Below, in pieces: positions 1 through 11,411 of a stretch of DNA of 64,000 bases. How positions within the stretch are numbered: position 1 is the stretch's first letter; every line of letters starts with the position of its first letter. Origin of the DNA: Lojkania enalia (lineage: Eukaryota; Ascomycota; Dothideomycetes; Pleosporales). A program made the translations under genes and the position numbers. Location of the stretch: NCBI GenBank assembly GCA_010094045.1, contig ML986599.1, positions 56,787 through 120,786 of the forward strand. Direction: 5' to 3'. A model generated the notes under the pieces. That model was not told the DNA's origin, did not search any database, and saw only the letters and a program-made list of their open reading frames with translations.

Positions 1-1191
1 GACACAGTCAACAACTTGGGCAACCTCTATGCGGACCTAGGACGGCTTGACGAGGCGGAGAAGATGTACCAGCGGGCGCTGCAGGGTAAAGAGAAGGCAT
101 GGGGACCAGAGCACACATCGACACTCTCTACAGTCAACAACTTAGGCAACCTCTATAAGAACCTAGGATGGCTTAACAAGGCGGAGAAGATGTACCAGCG
201 GGCGCTGCAGGGCTTTGAGAAGGCATGGGGACCAGAGCATACATCGATACTCTCTACAGTCAACAACTTAGGCAGCCTCTATAAGAACCTAGGACGGCTT
301 GACGAGGCGGAGAAGATGTACCAGCGGGCGCTGCAGGGCTTTGAGAAGGCATGGGGACTAGAGCATACATCAACACTCTCTACAGTTAACAACTTGGGCC
401 TTCTCTATGCGGACCTAGGACGGCTTGATGAGGCAGAGAAGATGTACCAGCAGGCGCTGCAGGGTAAAGAGAAGGCATGGGGACCAGAGCATACATCGAC
501 ACTCGACACAGTCAACAACTTGGGCCACCTCTATGCGAACCTAGGACGGCTTGACGAGGCGGAGAAGATGTACCAGCGGGCGCTGCAGGGCTTTGAGAAG
601 GCATGAGGACCAGAGCACACATCGACACTCTCTACAGTTAATAACTTAGGCCTCCTCTATGCGAACCTAGGACGGCTTGATAAGGCGGAGAAGATGTACC
701 GGCAGGCGCTGCAGGGCTTTGAGAAGGCATGGGGACCAGAGCACACATCGACACTCGATATAGTTAACAACTTAGGCCTTCTCTATGCGAACCTAGGACG
801 GCTTAACAAGGTGGAGAAGATGTACCAGCGGGCGCTGCAGGGCTATGAGAAGGCAATAACGCCAGAAAACCTATCTACTTATTCCCCCGCACTGTAAAAT
901 ATGTAGAGCTTTACCTCACTCTACGATCGTCAGTAATAGGCGGATGATGCTAAAGCCTGGTACTCGAAAGCTCTCTTATGCTACAAAAACGTGGTTGGAA
1001 CTAATCATCTAAAGTGCCAGACTCTTTAGAATAGGCTTGCTATCTTGGGTATAGAATCCGATAAAGCTGATAGATTAAGATTAGAGTTGTTGGCGCAAAG
1101 ATTCAGTGCTATAGATCTTTCTGCCAATATCGAGGCAGAAGCAGCTAAACCAGCTTCTAAACGGTATAAACTCTTTCGCAAATTGAGATAG
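1..1191 (+). pseudogene. Decayed NLR-type protein, C-terminal TPR array (5' end outside window)
   Basis: One reading frame runs from base 1 to the stop at 1189-1191 and encodes about seven tandem 42-residue TPR units of the kinesin-light-chain/TPR_12 type. Each unit carries motifs such as VNNLGNLY, AEKMYQRALQG and GPEHTSTL, and the units repeat every 126 bp with very few differences. The frame is broken by stops at 604, 895, 904, 934, 937 and 1027. Each can be explained by one transition from a Gln or Trp codon. The part after 897 still reads as the usual divergent tail of such proteins (AWYSKALLCYKN, NRLAILGI). In fungi these arrays form the C-terminal sensor of NB-ARC NLR-like proteins, but the nucleotide-binding part would lie left of the window and is not seen. 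The family call rests on the repeats alone. Confidence 0.8.
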
Positions 1192-1840
1192 AAGTAAGAT
1201 TAATCTAGTACTGAGGCTTATATTTATATACTATAGGCAAGTAGGATATAGATCTAACGTTAGAGTACATTATTATGCAGTATAGGATTAGGAAACCGCC
1301 TATACTTCTGAAAACCTGTTGCCCTGCGCTACAGCTATTCTTAGAGGTTGATTTGAATAGGTATAGCGCCAAATTTGTTACAGAAGATCACAGCGATATA
1401 TAAGTATGCTACTACATGCTAAGTCTTTTTAATGCGTCCCAACACGCTGGAACACTTTTCACCGTTTTCGATTTTGACCGGCGAAACTCTCAGACCACAT
1501 CGTTGCTAGGGTAAAGAGACCTTTAGAGCTTAGAAACGAGATATCTCTTATTTAAGCTCTATATCTAACCCTCCGAAGTCTACAAAGATCGTTATAGTTG
1601 TGAAAAGACAGGGTGTATTAATAAAGGGTTAATTTTCGGTGCCGACGAAGTGATTGATAATATAGTTAACATCACAGTAGCTGTTCTCAGAGGCTAGTGC
1701 ACTTACAGAGAAGTGACAGCAGAATATTATACATAATTCACAGGTCTACGCACCCGCGAAAAAAAGACAGCGAAGGTCCGAAGTGCAAAGCGTCCCGTTA
1801 CACCATGCGTCCCGGCATATAGGGATAGACGTTAGTAGCA
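1192..1840. other. AT-rich intergenic stretch
   Basis: No open frame or RNA gene is recognised. The sequence is rich in TA and CTA/TAG words, as expected of old, RIP-worn DNA next to the decayed NLR gene. Confidence 0.5.
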
Positions 1841-1915
1841 GATGTAGATTTCAGCTGCTTCGCCACCCCCCGAATACCCGCTAAAAACCCAGAAACTCCT
1901 GTTAAGCAGATAGTT

Positions 1916-2203
1916 ATGCTGCTCCTCTCCCCACCGCACCGCGCTTTCCGGAATGGCGCCATCTCCATCAACTGGGTAATAGGCGTTACTGGGCCAGCGC
2001 ATTTCCTGTTTAGGAAAGAAGATGAGCGGTTTGTGCTGGTAAAAGACTCCGAGTTGCGGCTTCGGGGCGTCCAGCTAGGTTTACCACGAGCATATTATGG
2101 CTGGCTCTGCGGCGATGACCATGAATATTCGGCAGCAGAGGAAGGTGCTATCTTAACTCCTGAATTCTTTGAGAAGGAGGTTGATATAGGGCCATCTTTA
2201 TAA
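1916..2203 (+). CDS. Small hypothetical protein, probable fragment paralogous to the next gene
   Basis: A 95-aa open frame. The pattern FR..I..W..V...HF, then LRLRGVQLGLP and YYGWLCG, matches the middle of the gene at 2674-3276 (FRIPMIWVV, LRTHGIRAGLP, LYNWLCG). The same frame stays open about 75 nt upstream of the ATG and reads VKQ where the neighbour has VKQL, so the homologous region begins before the chosen start. The N-terminal third of the neighbour is missing here. This may be a truncated duplicate or a gene with an unseen first exon. I recognise no function. Confidence 0.4.
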   Translation: MLLLSPPHRAFRNGAISINWVIGVTGPAHFLFRKEDERFVLVKDSELRLRGVQLGLPRAYYGWLCGDDHEYSAAEEGAILTPEFFEKEVDIGPSL

Positions 2204-2673
2204 GTTATTTCTTCACATGCAAGTCACAATACTTTGCCAAGTTAATTTGAGCTTTAATTTTTGTATTTCCTCACCTGTTTCAAAGTCATCTTCAACACTG
2301 CCTTCTTTCACCTTCGAATTGCGTGATATCTCGGCTACCACACCGATTGAACGGTTTCTCAGTCCTGAATACCTGTTTTACTAGAATCTTCTCTGGTTCT
2401 TGTCCCTTCAGCGGCTTGGCATAGGAGAATTACACCTACGTACTCTACTAGTGTGGAAGGCGCGCTCTCTTCCCCTATGAATTTATAAACCAGCTTCCCC
2501 TTATTGTTTTGTGAGGCTCAACTTGAGCTTCACATCCCACAACTGCCTATCGACTGTGAACTTTCTTTATCTTTCCCACCACACGCTGTACCTCTCGCTC
2601 CAGCTCCAGCTCCAGCTCTTCACTACCGCCACCCTACGACTCTCGCTCTCTCCACGCCGCTGCTACCGCTTCT

Positions 2674-3276
2674 ATGTCCAGACTCCAGAACCGCATGACA
2701 GAGGGTGCCAAAGCCGCCATAAAGATGATCCTCGATAATGAGGAAAACATCGATTTCGAGGAGTCTTCGCTGGCCTGCAAAGACATCGACATCAACATCT
2801 CCGACCCAGCGGCCTACCGGTCCGTCGACGACCTCGTGAAGCAGCTGCGGGCGCCGAAGGAGTCGTTCCGCGGCCCGGCGGGCTTCCGCATTCCGATGAT
2901 CTGGGTGGTCAAGGTCGTCGGGGAACAACATTTTGATAAGGACTATGCAACCAAGTGGCGGTCGCTTAAGGAGAATAGTAAGCTTCGGACTCACGGGTAG
3001 GTTCTATCCGGCGGTGAGCCTTGTGGTTGTTGCTGACTGGAGAGTAGGATTCGGGCGGGCTTGCCGCCAACCCTCTATAACTGGCTGTGCGGCCACCACA
3101 TCCCCGACCTCTACAATGCCTCATACGAGGCAGTCTTCGTGCCCGACTGTGAGCTCAAGAAGGTGTGTATTGTCTGCCGAGGCGGCGACGGGCACTGTAG
3201 CTAATATAATGATAGGAGAGCAAGCTATGGAGGCTGGCTTGAGTGGTTTCCTTGGTTTGAGATCTTTAAAACTTGA
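2674..3276 (+). CDS. Hypothetical 166-aa protein, three exons
   Basis: The deduced exons are 2674-2996, 3048-3164 and 3216-3276. Two 51-nt introns (GTAGGT...TAG and GTGTAT...TAG, the second with a GCTAAT branch-like site) keep the frame open from ATG to TGA. The N-terminal half is acidic (NEENIDFEE, CKDIDINISD). The central part reads RGPAGFRIPMIWVV and the end is aromatic (GGWLEWFPWFEIF). The LP..LYNWLCG motif is shared with the ORF at 1916-2203, which supports both the exon join and a local duplication. I do not recognise the family. The last exon is the least certain: without the second intron the protein would stop at 3204. Confidence 0.55.
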
Positions 3277-3519
3277 GTTTAGTATGCTACCTCGTGGTTA
3301 GATAGAGAAATCTGAATATCCTTTACAAGACTCTCTAAGCCGAGAATTTCCAGCATATTGTTCATTATGACATGCAATGATCCGTATATGATAAACATCA
3401 TAGATGACACGAGAGCTTGCTTTGAGAAGGGTAGTATTTATACGTACAAGCGAGTATTCATACTTCATAGACTAATGCGAACCGTAATTGAGCCCTGTGC
3501 TATGCACTAATCGGACAAT

Positions 3520-5490
3520 CTATACACCTTTCTTCGTGTACTCAACTGGACCTACATACACATATCGTCCCTTAAAGAAGAAATATACAAGCGAAAACAA
3601 CACTATAAATCCATAGATCAAGATGTTCCAGTTCATATCGATAGGATCCGGGTGCGGTGTTTGTGGGAAGAAGTTCATGACAAACACAAGAGCGAGGAAT
3701 AGGACACTAAATATGTTGATAGGTAGGCCCCACTTACCGAGCGAGTAGCGGCACGGAAGTAAAGGCTCACCACGGATGCGCTTCCAGGCAACGCAGGAGA
3801 TAGAGACGATATAGGAAGAAATAAGAGCCCCGGTTCCAAGTGAGGTAACAATGTTGAACGCGACAGTCGAGCCAATGTTAATGAGGGACAAGAGGACAGC
3901 GATGACGTAGGATACCATAATGGAATTGAGGGGAAGATCCCACCCAGGACGTACCTACAATAGGTATTAGCAAGGATTAGCAGACAGTTTTATTAAAATC
4001 GGTTTGTCAAAAATTCCCAGCCGGCCCGAAGGCCAATTGGAGCAGTCAGTAGTTGTAGTTTTCAACTAGCAAAAATCCAGGCTCAGACGTAATCTTCACT
4101 GCCATGGATAAAGCCCGTACACGAGGATGGAGAAAAAAGAAAGAAAAGCAAAGTGAAGGAAGGAGGGTATATAAACACAAGAGGATGCCAAGGCGCTAGA
4201 AGTGCACGTGATGCTGCCGGAAAGATTCAACTTACATAAGCCAACCACGAGGAGAAGGGCATACCCTGATCACGAGCAAAGGCCCAAAGCTGACGGGAAG
4301 AAGTGGCAATGTTGGTGACACAACCGAAGATGGCCATGGTAATCATAATAGCGGTCATGACACTAGCGCCGGCCTTGCTGCCCGTGGCGTCGTAGAACAT
4401 CTGGATAAAGGGCTGTCCGGTAGGCGTTGCAAGGAGTGTTTCGAGGTCACCGCTGAGCATGCAAAAGGTGACCAGCATAACATAACCCATGGCGCCATTG
4501 ACAAGAGCGGTAGCAACCATAGCACGAGGAAGCGACTTGCTTGCGTCTCTCAGCTCTTCGGACATGTGCGTGGCGGAATCGGGGCCAATGAAGGAGAAGA
4601 CGGGAGACAACATTCCGACCAAGCAGGACAAGCCTATATTTCCCCAGCCACCACCATCGGTGAACGTTGTGAAAACTTCACGAGCGTCGCTGCGTTCTCC
4701 GAGAACCCAAAGTGGGATCAAGACGGCGAAGAAACCGCAAATGTGGAGAATGAGAACGACTCCCTCGACCAAGGGAAGCTTGCGGGCCAAGAAAGTGTTG
4801 AAGAGCTGGCAGAATGAAACGATGGCAATGACCATCATGGTCTGATGCCATCGCTGAGGCTCATAGCCCGCGTTGTTCAGGATAGCCAGCCCTTGGATCA
4901 TATTTGCAGCTAGGAATGCAATGGCTGTGTTGCCGACTTGCCAACCGAGCACGCAAAGCCAGCCTACAATGTAAGACAAAAATTTTTGGTAGTTTGCAGG
5001 AGCGAATTCAGAAACCCAGTGGTACTGGCCTCCTGTTGTTGGAGCCCTGACTCTGCGTTAGATAGACTGGTGAGTAAACCGCTGAGGTATGCTTACATGG
5101 ACGCCATCTCGGCCATGGATATAATAGCAATGAGAAAGCCGAAAAATGTTCCAATATACATCCAGAGGAGACCTCCAGTACCTCCGTTAATGAGACCGAA
5201 TATATTTGCGCTCTGCAGAGGTTAGATACCCTAATGTCTCAATTGAATCAATCACAAGCGGGATTACACACTAGCTGGGCCTCCCAAGTCGCCATCAACA
5301 CCATGGTAAAACCGAAAATGGTAACGAAGCGGAAGTTACGCCTTAATTCTTGAGTCTTTCCCATACGGTTCATATCACGCTGATCAAACTCGGTTCCCTT
5401 TTTCTCGGCGATTGTCTCGTCGAGGCTCTCATCGATCTCGTAAGGGTCGGCCTCCACAGGCTTGCCATCAGCTTCAAACATGGCGCTCAT
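3520..5490 (-). CDS. Amino acid/GABA/choline-type permease (APC superfamily)
   Basis: Exons read on the minus strand are 5490-5272, 5212-5097, 5046-4236 and 3954-3520, giving 526 aa, the usual size for fungal APC permeases of the Uga4/Hnm1 group. The hydrophilic N-terminus is followed by about 12 hydrophobic segments. Typical motifs are FGFTMVLMATWE at the first membrane segment, TTGGQYHWVSEFAP, and GPDSATHMSEELRDAS in the loop after segment 6. Proteins of this group import amino acids, GABA or choline with protons at the plasma membrane; the substrate cannot be told from sequence. The third intron (3955-4235, 281 nt) is far longer than the first two (59 and 50 nt) but has normal ends (GTAAGT...TGTAG). 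Confidence 0.92.
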
Positions 5491-7247
5491 CGTGAATCGA
5501 ACAACAACACTAGCTGGACGGGAAAAAAGAAACGGTAGGGCGGAGTGAGGGTCAGTAATGGTTCAGCCGAGCTAGAAAGGCAGCGAACAAGCGTTCAAAT
5601 ATGGAGAGAGTTTCGCGCCGATCTAGTTTGGGGTCAGCCCAGAGAGTCCAGGGCCTAGGGGCTCCCGCTACTGGCTCTCAGATAAAGTGGAATTTTAAGA
5701 AAGGTGGAGCCGGGCGCCTCAAGCAAGCTATTGCTCCGGAACAAGAAGACGGCGTCGTCGCTAACGTAGATGCGGCAGCCAACCCTGCATTAGATCGGAT
5801 GCGGAGGGGTTTCGTCCCTCATTCTTATCACCACGCTAGACTGTGGCTGATTAATAATAGCGCGCATTTTGGAAAGAATGCCATTCGCAAAAGCACATGC
5901 AATCTAGCCCTTGTCACTCTTCTGTTGTGGGGAGATATGTACGAGAGCCCGAGTCGGCAACTACACCATCTGCACACTAGATGCCGGCTGACTAGGATAA
6001 GCGCGGCACGGCCCACGGGAAGGGTTCACATTCGCCGCCGCTCAAATGGTGCGGGATTAGAGTGGATCAAGGGCCGAGAAAGAGGGTTACGACGCTCGGG
6101 CTCTAGCTTGCTGATGTGAATGTGTCTCTGCTGATCCCTACACCACACGAAACACCTGGCCTTTAGAGGAACGCGATCGTTGAGCGTTCCAGAGCTTCCG
6201 GGATGAATCCCCGCGGCGGAACTCGGAGGGAAGCGTTGGGATCGATCAACATGGATTTACCGCAGAGCATGAGCTAGAAGCTGTCACAGAAGCTGTCTCG
6301 TTTCCGAAGGTTTGGGTGCTTTAAAAATGGGTCTGATCTATAGAGTTTTTGCCGCAGCTACCGACGCATGCGAAGACTCTACCAGGCCTTTCCACTGGGA
6401 AAGCTTTCCTTTGCCACGCGGCATAACCTTGCTTCGGCTACGGGCTTGCTCGGTTTTCCATTTATTCTCAGTGTACTTTCTGATATCTGCTATCTTAATT
6501 GGACGATTCTAGACGACATTAGTCGCAATCGTATGAGAAGAGGGCGTATGTACCACCGAGGTCGCTAGAAAGCCGAGCGGCCAAAGCATGCAGCATGCAT
6601 AATCCGGACCCGATTAACAGAAAATACGCGCGACAGACGCCTGCGGTCCCTAATTACCTTTTCCATGACTAAAGACATAGCATTGCAGCGAAGAAGACTC
6701 CTTCGTCGTCAGAATCCCATATCAAATGGTGTCTTAGATGGTGCAGCTATGTAAAACCTTAGTCCCCCACTAGGGGAAACGCCGTTCTCAAAGGCGTCTC
6801 GTCCCGGCGACTTCGCTGGTGGGTCGACCGCTGCGCGGCGGTGCTCCCAGTTCCGCCCGCAAGCATCTCGGCTTCAGCCGTGGACACTTGTGCCATCTCC
6901 GAGTCAGGCTCCTGCTTGTCTAGTCAATACCCCAAACCCCAGCGAGATTAGAGTGCTAATGTGTGGAACTAGGGCACAATTGCTAGCGTGCCCAACAGAA
7001 AGTGTATGCTTCGAACCCCATACTCAGCCGCTAATCGCGTCATTCAAAACCTTCATGTAGATAATTGCAATGCTGGGTGTATCGGAAGGATTCGCGTTTA
7101 TTGCGTCTCACCCGACCTCCTGGTTGCCACGCGGCTCCGGATATGAACAACTTGAGGCTGACGGATACATATGAGACATAAACCCAGGATTATATCTTAG
7201 TACAAGCTAATGGAGACTGGGGCACATTGCGTGGCGTTCTAGCGCTT
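5491..7247. other. Intergenic region between permease and acetyltransferase
   Basis: Apart from the possible GATA sites I see no supported gene. A 172-codon open frame at 5601-6119 has an Arg/Ser-rich, family-less translation in a GC-rich stretch and is probably chance. Confidence 0.5.
5680..6001. promoter_or_regulatory. Possible GATA-factor sites upstream of the permease
   Basis: Three GATA cores lie 190-510 bp upstream of the permease ATG: AGATAA at 5680, TTATCA (TGATAA on the other strand) at 5825, and GATAAG at 5996. Fungal AreA/Nit2 GATA factors commonly control nitrogen-source permeases. Single GATA words are frequent by chance, so this is only suggestive. Confidence 0.25.
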
Positions 7248-8049
7248 TCAACTGCCGTTCTCGTCTGTAGCCTTCGGCAGAATATTCTCCTTCCCCGGCG
7301 CAGGCGTGTCCGTGAACAGTATCCAACCACTCTCCAGGCCATTCAGCGGGTTTCCCTCCCCTTCGGTGGCCATACCGACTTCATGCTTGAATCCCATTTT
7401 TCGATAGAAGTTGTAACCGGGTTTGCTTGACACTACGCTGGCGCAAACGCCCTCCTCCCTTGCCTTGTCCAACCCCCATTGTACAAGCTCTTTTGCGATT
7501 CCCCGGCCTTGATATTTCGGATCAATTGCAAGAAGATCTAGATAGACTGAATTTGCTCTCAAACCATTCCAATGGTGCTCAAAGAAATGATGCGCAGCCG
7601 GGAAGGGGTTCCGAAGGACAGGGTCTGGGTTTGCTGCGCGGTTTGGTTGGACCATCGTGGAAAGTTGGTTCAACGTTTTTGCAGCTGGCATGATTGTTCG
7701 TCCTGTGGCCTCAGTGAGTTCTGAATTCTCGAGCTTCGAAGAGGAGAAGTGTACTCGGATCTAGGGAGGCGAGTTTATGCTTATCAGCTACGCTGCCCAT
7801 GAGCTCCCATTCGGCGACTCCAACTACAACCTCCTCCCCGTTTTCCTGTACAGTAGCGACCCACCATACATGTGTCCAGTCCCACCAGTTTTCCCGCATG
7901 CGCCTTGTGAAGAAACATTCATAGTCCTCATAGTAATCTGCGCGCTGTGGGTGCATTAGCGGACCGAAGAGTTCGTCCTCGTAGAATGCGGCCGCACACA
8001 GCTTTGCCACGACTGGTAGATCTGCCCATCGGGCAGGGCGGATAGTCAT
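7248..8049 (-). CDS. GNAT-family N-acetyltransferase
   Basis: Two exons, 8049-7755 and 7702-7248, are joined by a 52-nt intron (GTACAC...CACAG) and give 249 aa. The join restores LDPR, a motif I associate with related fungal GNATs. The start MTIRPARWADLPVV is the classical GNAT beta1-alpha1. The acetyl-CoA binding motif A reads YQGRGIAKELVQWGL at about residues 160-175, and YRKMGF near the end fits motif B. Such proteins transfer acetyl from acetyl-CoA to small amines or proteins; the substrate is unknown. Without the intron the two halves lie in different frames, so the join should be confirmed, but no other change is needed. Confidence 0.82.
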
Positions 8050-8855
8050 CTCGAGGATCCTGAGGCTGAACGTCCAGGGCCGGGCCGATCACTAGATGAA
8101 GTATATCTAGTGCTGCTAGGAGGCTCGCGAAGTCATCGGCGCATTAGCACAGCATCAAGATCGATATCACAACTGGACCACTTGCAGAATCTCTTCGTCT
8201 CCAATTCCACATTGCAGGCTTCGGAAGGTTGCGATGCAGTCCGCTGGAAGTTTCTATTGGCTGGCCTCCCATGCCTCTGGGCCTTCTACATTCTGCAAGT
8301 TTGGTAAAGTTTCCATGGTTCGTCTGCTTTCCAGACCTCATAGTGGGCGCCTCCTACCCAGTATCTTGGTTCTGGTGTGGTGCTGGAGGTCTTGGTGGCC
8401 TGATAGAGAAAAGAGACACGGGTCGGTGCGCTAATTTCGAGGCGAGCGGTATATAGCAAGCTGCAGCTACGAGAAAGTGTTTCTGGCGGGCCGATTGGCT
8501 AATTAGTAGTGGGTCAAGCTGAGTATCATGACGAGGGGCGAATAGCGAAGGTTCTTGGAGCACCAGATCGAGACAAGCATCTGATCAGACGGCCCGATTG
8601 AGACATGCAAAAGCAGCCAGCTCTTTATAGCCAAATATTAGTCCAGTGAGTTATCGTCGTGAGAAATATGGTAATAAACTAGACCATTAAACCCTTGGCA
8701 TTACTATGTAAAATGCTACTGCATCTGATTCATCCCATGTCATTAGAAAAAAAACAAATACCCGATGCCCGTGGTATCATGAACGCCAACCCCACTGTCA
8801 CCCAATGCCACCTATGGATCACGCGCTAGAGCGGAAATAGTTTACACACTCGAAT
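8050..8855. other. Intergenic region
   Basis: Only short overlapping frames on both strands with no family resemblance. No gene called. Confidence 0.5.
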
Positions 8856-10083
8856 TCAACCACCACGGTGCAACTTCTTGTGCTTTTGCGGGGTTACCTC
8901 GCCAAACTCGGCAGTCTGGCCTTCAATATGCGGGCTTAGTGTAGGATCACTTCGAACGCTGTTCAAGACGCGGACCGATCCCTCGCGGATATTTGGTCCC
9001 TCGTTTCCTTGGATAGCCCCGTCAAGAGCAGTATGAGGACGATGCGCGGATGAGTAGACGCCTGGATTGTTGAAACGTGGCTCCGATCGCATCGCCTCAT
9101 GATTCCGCATAATCGGGTTGGGGGGTGTGATGCCGAGAGTAGGAGATGGAGGAACTGAAGGACCAGGGGAACCATTACTGTTGCCGTGCGCGAAGGCTTG
9201 ATGTTGATGTGGACCCCACACGACTGGCTGTGCGAGACTTGTGCGGCTACTGTTTCCATGCCCCCGAAAGCTCTGCAGTGTGTTGGTACGGCTACGTTGA
9301 CGAGGCGGAAGCCCTGCGACCGATTGTGACGGGACACTAAGAGGAGGCGGGCTACGAAGGAGACCATTGCCCACGCTATTCGTGTTCAAGCTTCCATCAC
9401 GACCACCAGACATAACCATTCCTCCAGGAGGAGGGTCACAGGCTCCAACGTTGGCGCGGGCGGCATCTTTCTTGCGGTCATGTCGCCGTCTGAGCCAGAC
9501 GCCACCGACCCAAAAGAATACAATGGCGATAGCGATGATGATGACCATGAGGATCCACTGCCAATGACCAGACCACCTGAGTATGTTAGTAAAATGAACA
9601 TACACAGGGTGATATGCATACGTACCAGCTCTCTTTCTTGTCTGTCTGGCCAGCATTTGCTCCTTGACCCACACCGGCTGCACCGACCGTTGATGTTCCG
9701 GTGGCCGCGGTCGTTGTCGCCGTACCAGTTGTCTCAGCGGCAGTTGTGGTCGATGCCTCAGGCGGCGCTACGACGGGTCCGTTGCAGAGACCAATGTAGT
9801 ACTGAGAGATCTTGGTCGCATCCTCGGCGGAGCAAATCGTTTGCTGTGGCGTGGATTGACAGGGAGCGCCAGAGGAGTGCAGGTCGAGGATGAGTGCCGA
9901 ACTGCAGAAGCAAGACTGGTAGGTGCTTTGGTCGGTTGTGAGGGCTCTGGGAGGAACGCAATTGGCCTCAGCGTCCTTGAAGACGGTGCATTGCTGCGCG
10001 CAGTCTGGAAGTTTGCTGTAGTCGACCACCCCTTCGGCCACGACCGAAGCCGCGACCATCAAGATGGGCAGGAGTCGCCTCAT
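8856..10083 (-). CDS. CFEM-like eight-cysteine, single-pass membrane protein
   Basis: Exons 10083-9626 and 9576-8856 (49-nt intron with GTACGT, TACTAAC and CAG) give 392 aa. The start is the ATG at 10083, which begins a signal peptide (MRRLLPILMVAASVVAEG). The ectodomain then carries eight cysteines spaced much like a CFEM domain, with a CFC pair (DCAQQC, SCFCSS, final LC). A Thr/Ala/Ser-rich stalk follows. One transmembrane helix (WILMVIIIAIAIVFFWVGG) precedes a basic stop (RRRHDRKK) and a long Ser/Pro-rich cytoplasmic tail. CFEM proteins act at the cell surface in haem/iron capture, adhesion or sensing. Here the single helix and long tail suggest a surface sensor, which is inference. Confidence 0.8.
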
Positions 10084-10805
10084 GATACCCCTCGACGGAA
10101 GGCGAGAAATGAGCGACAAGCGCCGCGCGAACGACGCTACAAGTAGCGAGTGTGGCGGGTGGTGCGAGAACGAGCGTGACGGAGGTGAGGAGAGTTGGTG
10201 TTGGGCAGGTGATGTTTCTGTTCCTAGTGGCCCTTGCGTCGAGCATCCCCCGGCTACTTCACGCGCAGACGGAAAGCGAGCCGAGTGCTACGCAGGGAGA
10301 GTCGAGGATCCGCGTCATAGACAGATTGAGACTTCGAGTTTGAATGACTTTTATTCTTAGTAGTGGTCGCTCTGTTGTGAGCGGCTTAAACAATTCATAG
10401 GAAGACACATATCTGGCCCGCTCTATACTCAGATCAGCACTTCCTTGCTCCACATTATAAGGGGACTCGATCTCGAGTCCCGCGAGCTTAGCGTGCTTGG
10501 GAAGCCGCTAAAAGCTTCCGCCAGGGGCCGGAAACAGCGAAATATCACACAATTTTCAGTTTAGACAGAACAGACAAGAGTACACTGCGGGTCACTACGA
10601 GCACGAAATAATCAGCTCCCTGTTACTGAGGATTCTTATTGCATCTGTCTAAACCATTGGAACTGTAGGAATCCTTCGGCAGCCTCGCCATATGGAGAGA
10701 AGCACGCTAGTTCTGTAAGCGGTTTAGCAACGTGGACCCCACAATCTGCAGGCATCTGTCTTGACATTTCACGAACACCCTCCACTAACATTGCACAAGG
10801 CCGAA
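10084..10805. other. Shared upstream region of divergent genes
   Basis: This lies between the start codons of the CFEM-like gene (minus) and the 10806 gene (plus), so it probably holds both promoters. No additional gene is supported. Confidence 0.5.
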
Positions 10806-11411
10806 ATGGCATTCCTCAAGCTTCCCGGCGAGTTGCGCAACAAAATTTACGCATATCTCCTTTTCCCTAGCCAGGAGAAGCTCCTCATCGCCTTCGCCAA
10901 CAAATATCGGGCGCTCGCGGAATCTTGCTTTCAATCCCCGGTATTCCGCCTCAACAGGCAAATCCGCGCGGAAGCGATCGCATTCCTCTGCGCAAACAAG
11001 CAAATCCACTTCCAGAACGCAATTTCTGCTCTAAATTTTCTGCGGCTCGTTGGCGAAGGCGGCATTTCAAATTTCAAGCGAATCAGCCTCACAATTGACG
11101 TTTTTCAAAGCCAGCTGTTCCTGGAAACAGGGCAATACGAATTCCTCCAGTTGCTGCGAAAAGCGCGGAATTTGAAGCATTTCCACCTCCAGGTCGATGT
11201 CTGGAAATGGGGATATGGGGATGAAGAACCGGAAGCTTTTGCTTCAAAAGCAATGGATTTCGTGGACAGCCTTGAAGGCGGGAAGTTGACCTGGGCTGTC
11301 GCTCCTCGAGAGGGAATCACTGCACCCATCAGCCTCGTCTTCGGTCTTAGGTCTATTCTAGGAGAAGAGAATATGCTTCGTAAGCGGCGAAATTACCATG
11401 TCGAGGACTAA
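10806..11411 (+). CDS. LPGELRNKIY-motif (2EXR/F-box-like) hypothetical protein
   Basis: A single exon of 201 aa starting at the ATG of MAFLKLPGELRNKIYAYLL. The frame is open 45 nt further upstream but has no ATG there. The opening motif LPxELRNxIY defines a large fungal family (2EXR-like, F-box-like N-terminus) found in many ascomycete genomes, often expanded. The second conserved block is FRLNRQIRAEAIAFL at about residues 54-68. The remainder is a poorly conserved alpha/beta region. Members have no established biochemical role. The gene is complete and intronless. Confidence 0.75.
   Translation: MAFLKLPGELRNKIYAYLLFPSQEKLLIAFANKYRALAESCFQSPVFRLNRQIRAEAIAFLCANKQIHFQNAISALNFLRLVGEGGISNFKRISLTIDVFQSQLFLETGQYEFLQLLRKARNLKHFHLQVDVWKWGYGDEEPEAFASKAMDFVDSLEGGKLTWAVAPREGITAPISLVFGLRSILGEENMLRKRRNYHVED

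Noticed and set aside
2504..2738. Two overlapping plus-strand frames before the 2674 gene
   Set aside because: Low-complexity CTCCAGCTCCAGCT sequence, probably the 5' UTR or promoter of the 2674 gene.
5601..6119. 172-codon open frame upstream of the permease
   Set aside because: The Arg/Ser-rich translation has no family resemblance, the DNA is GC-rich and several frames are open there. More likely promoter DNA.
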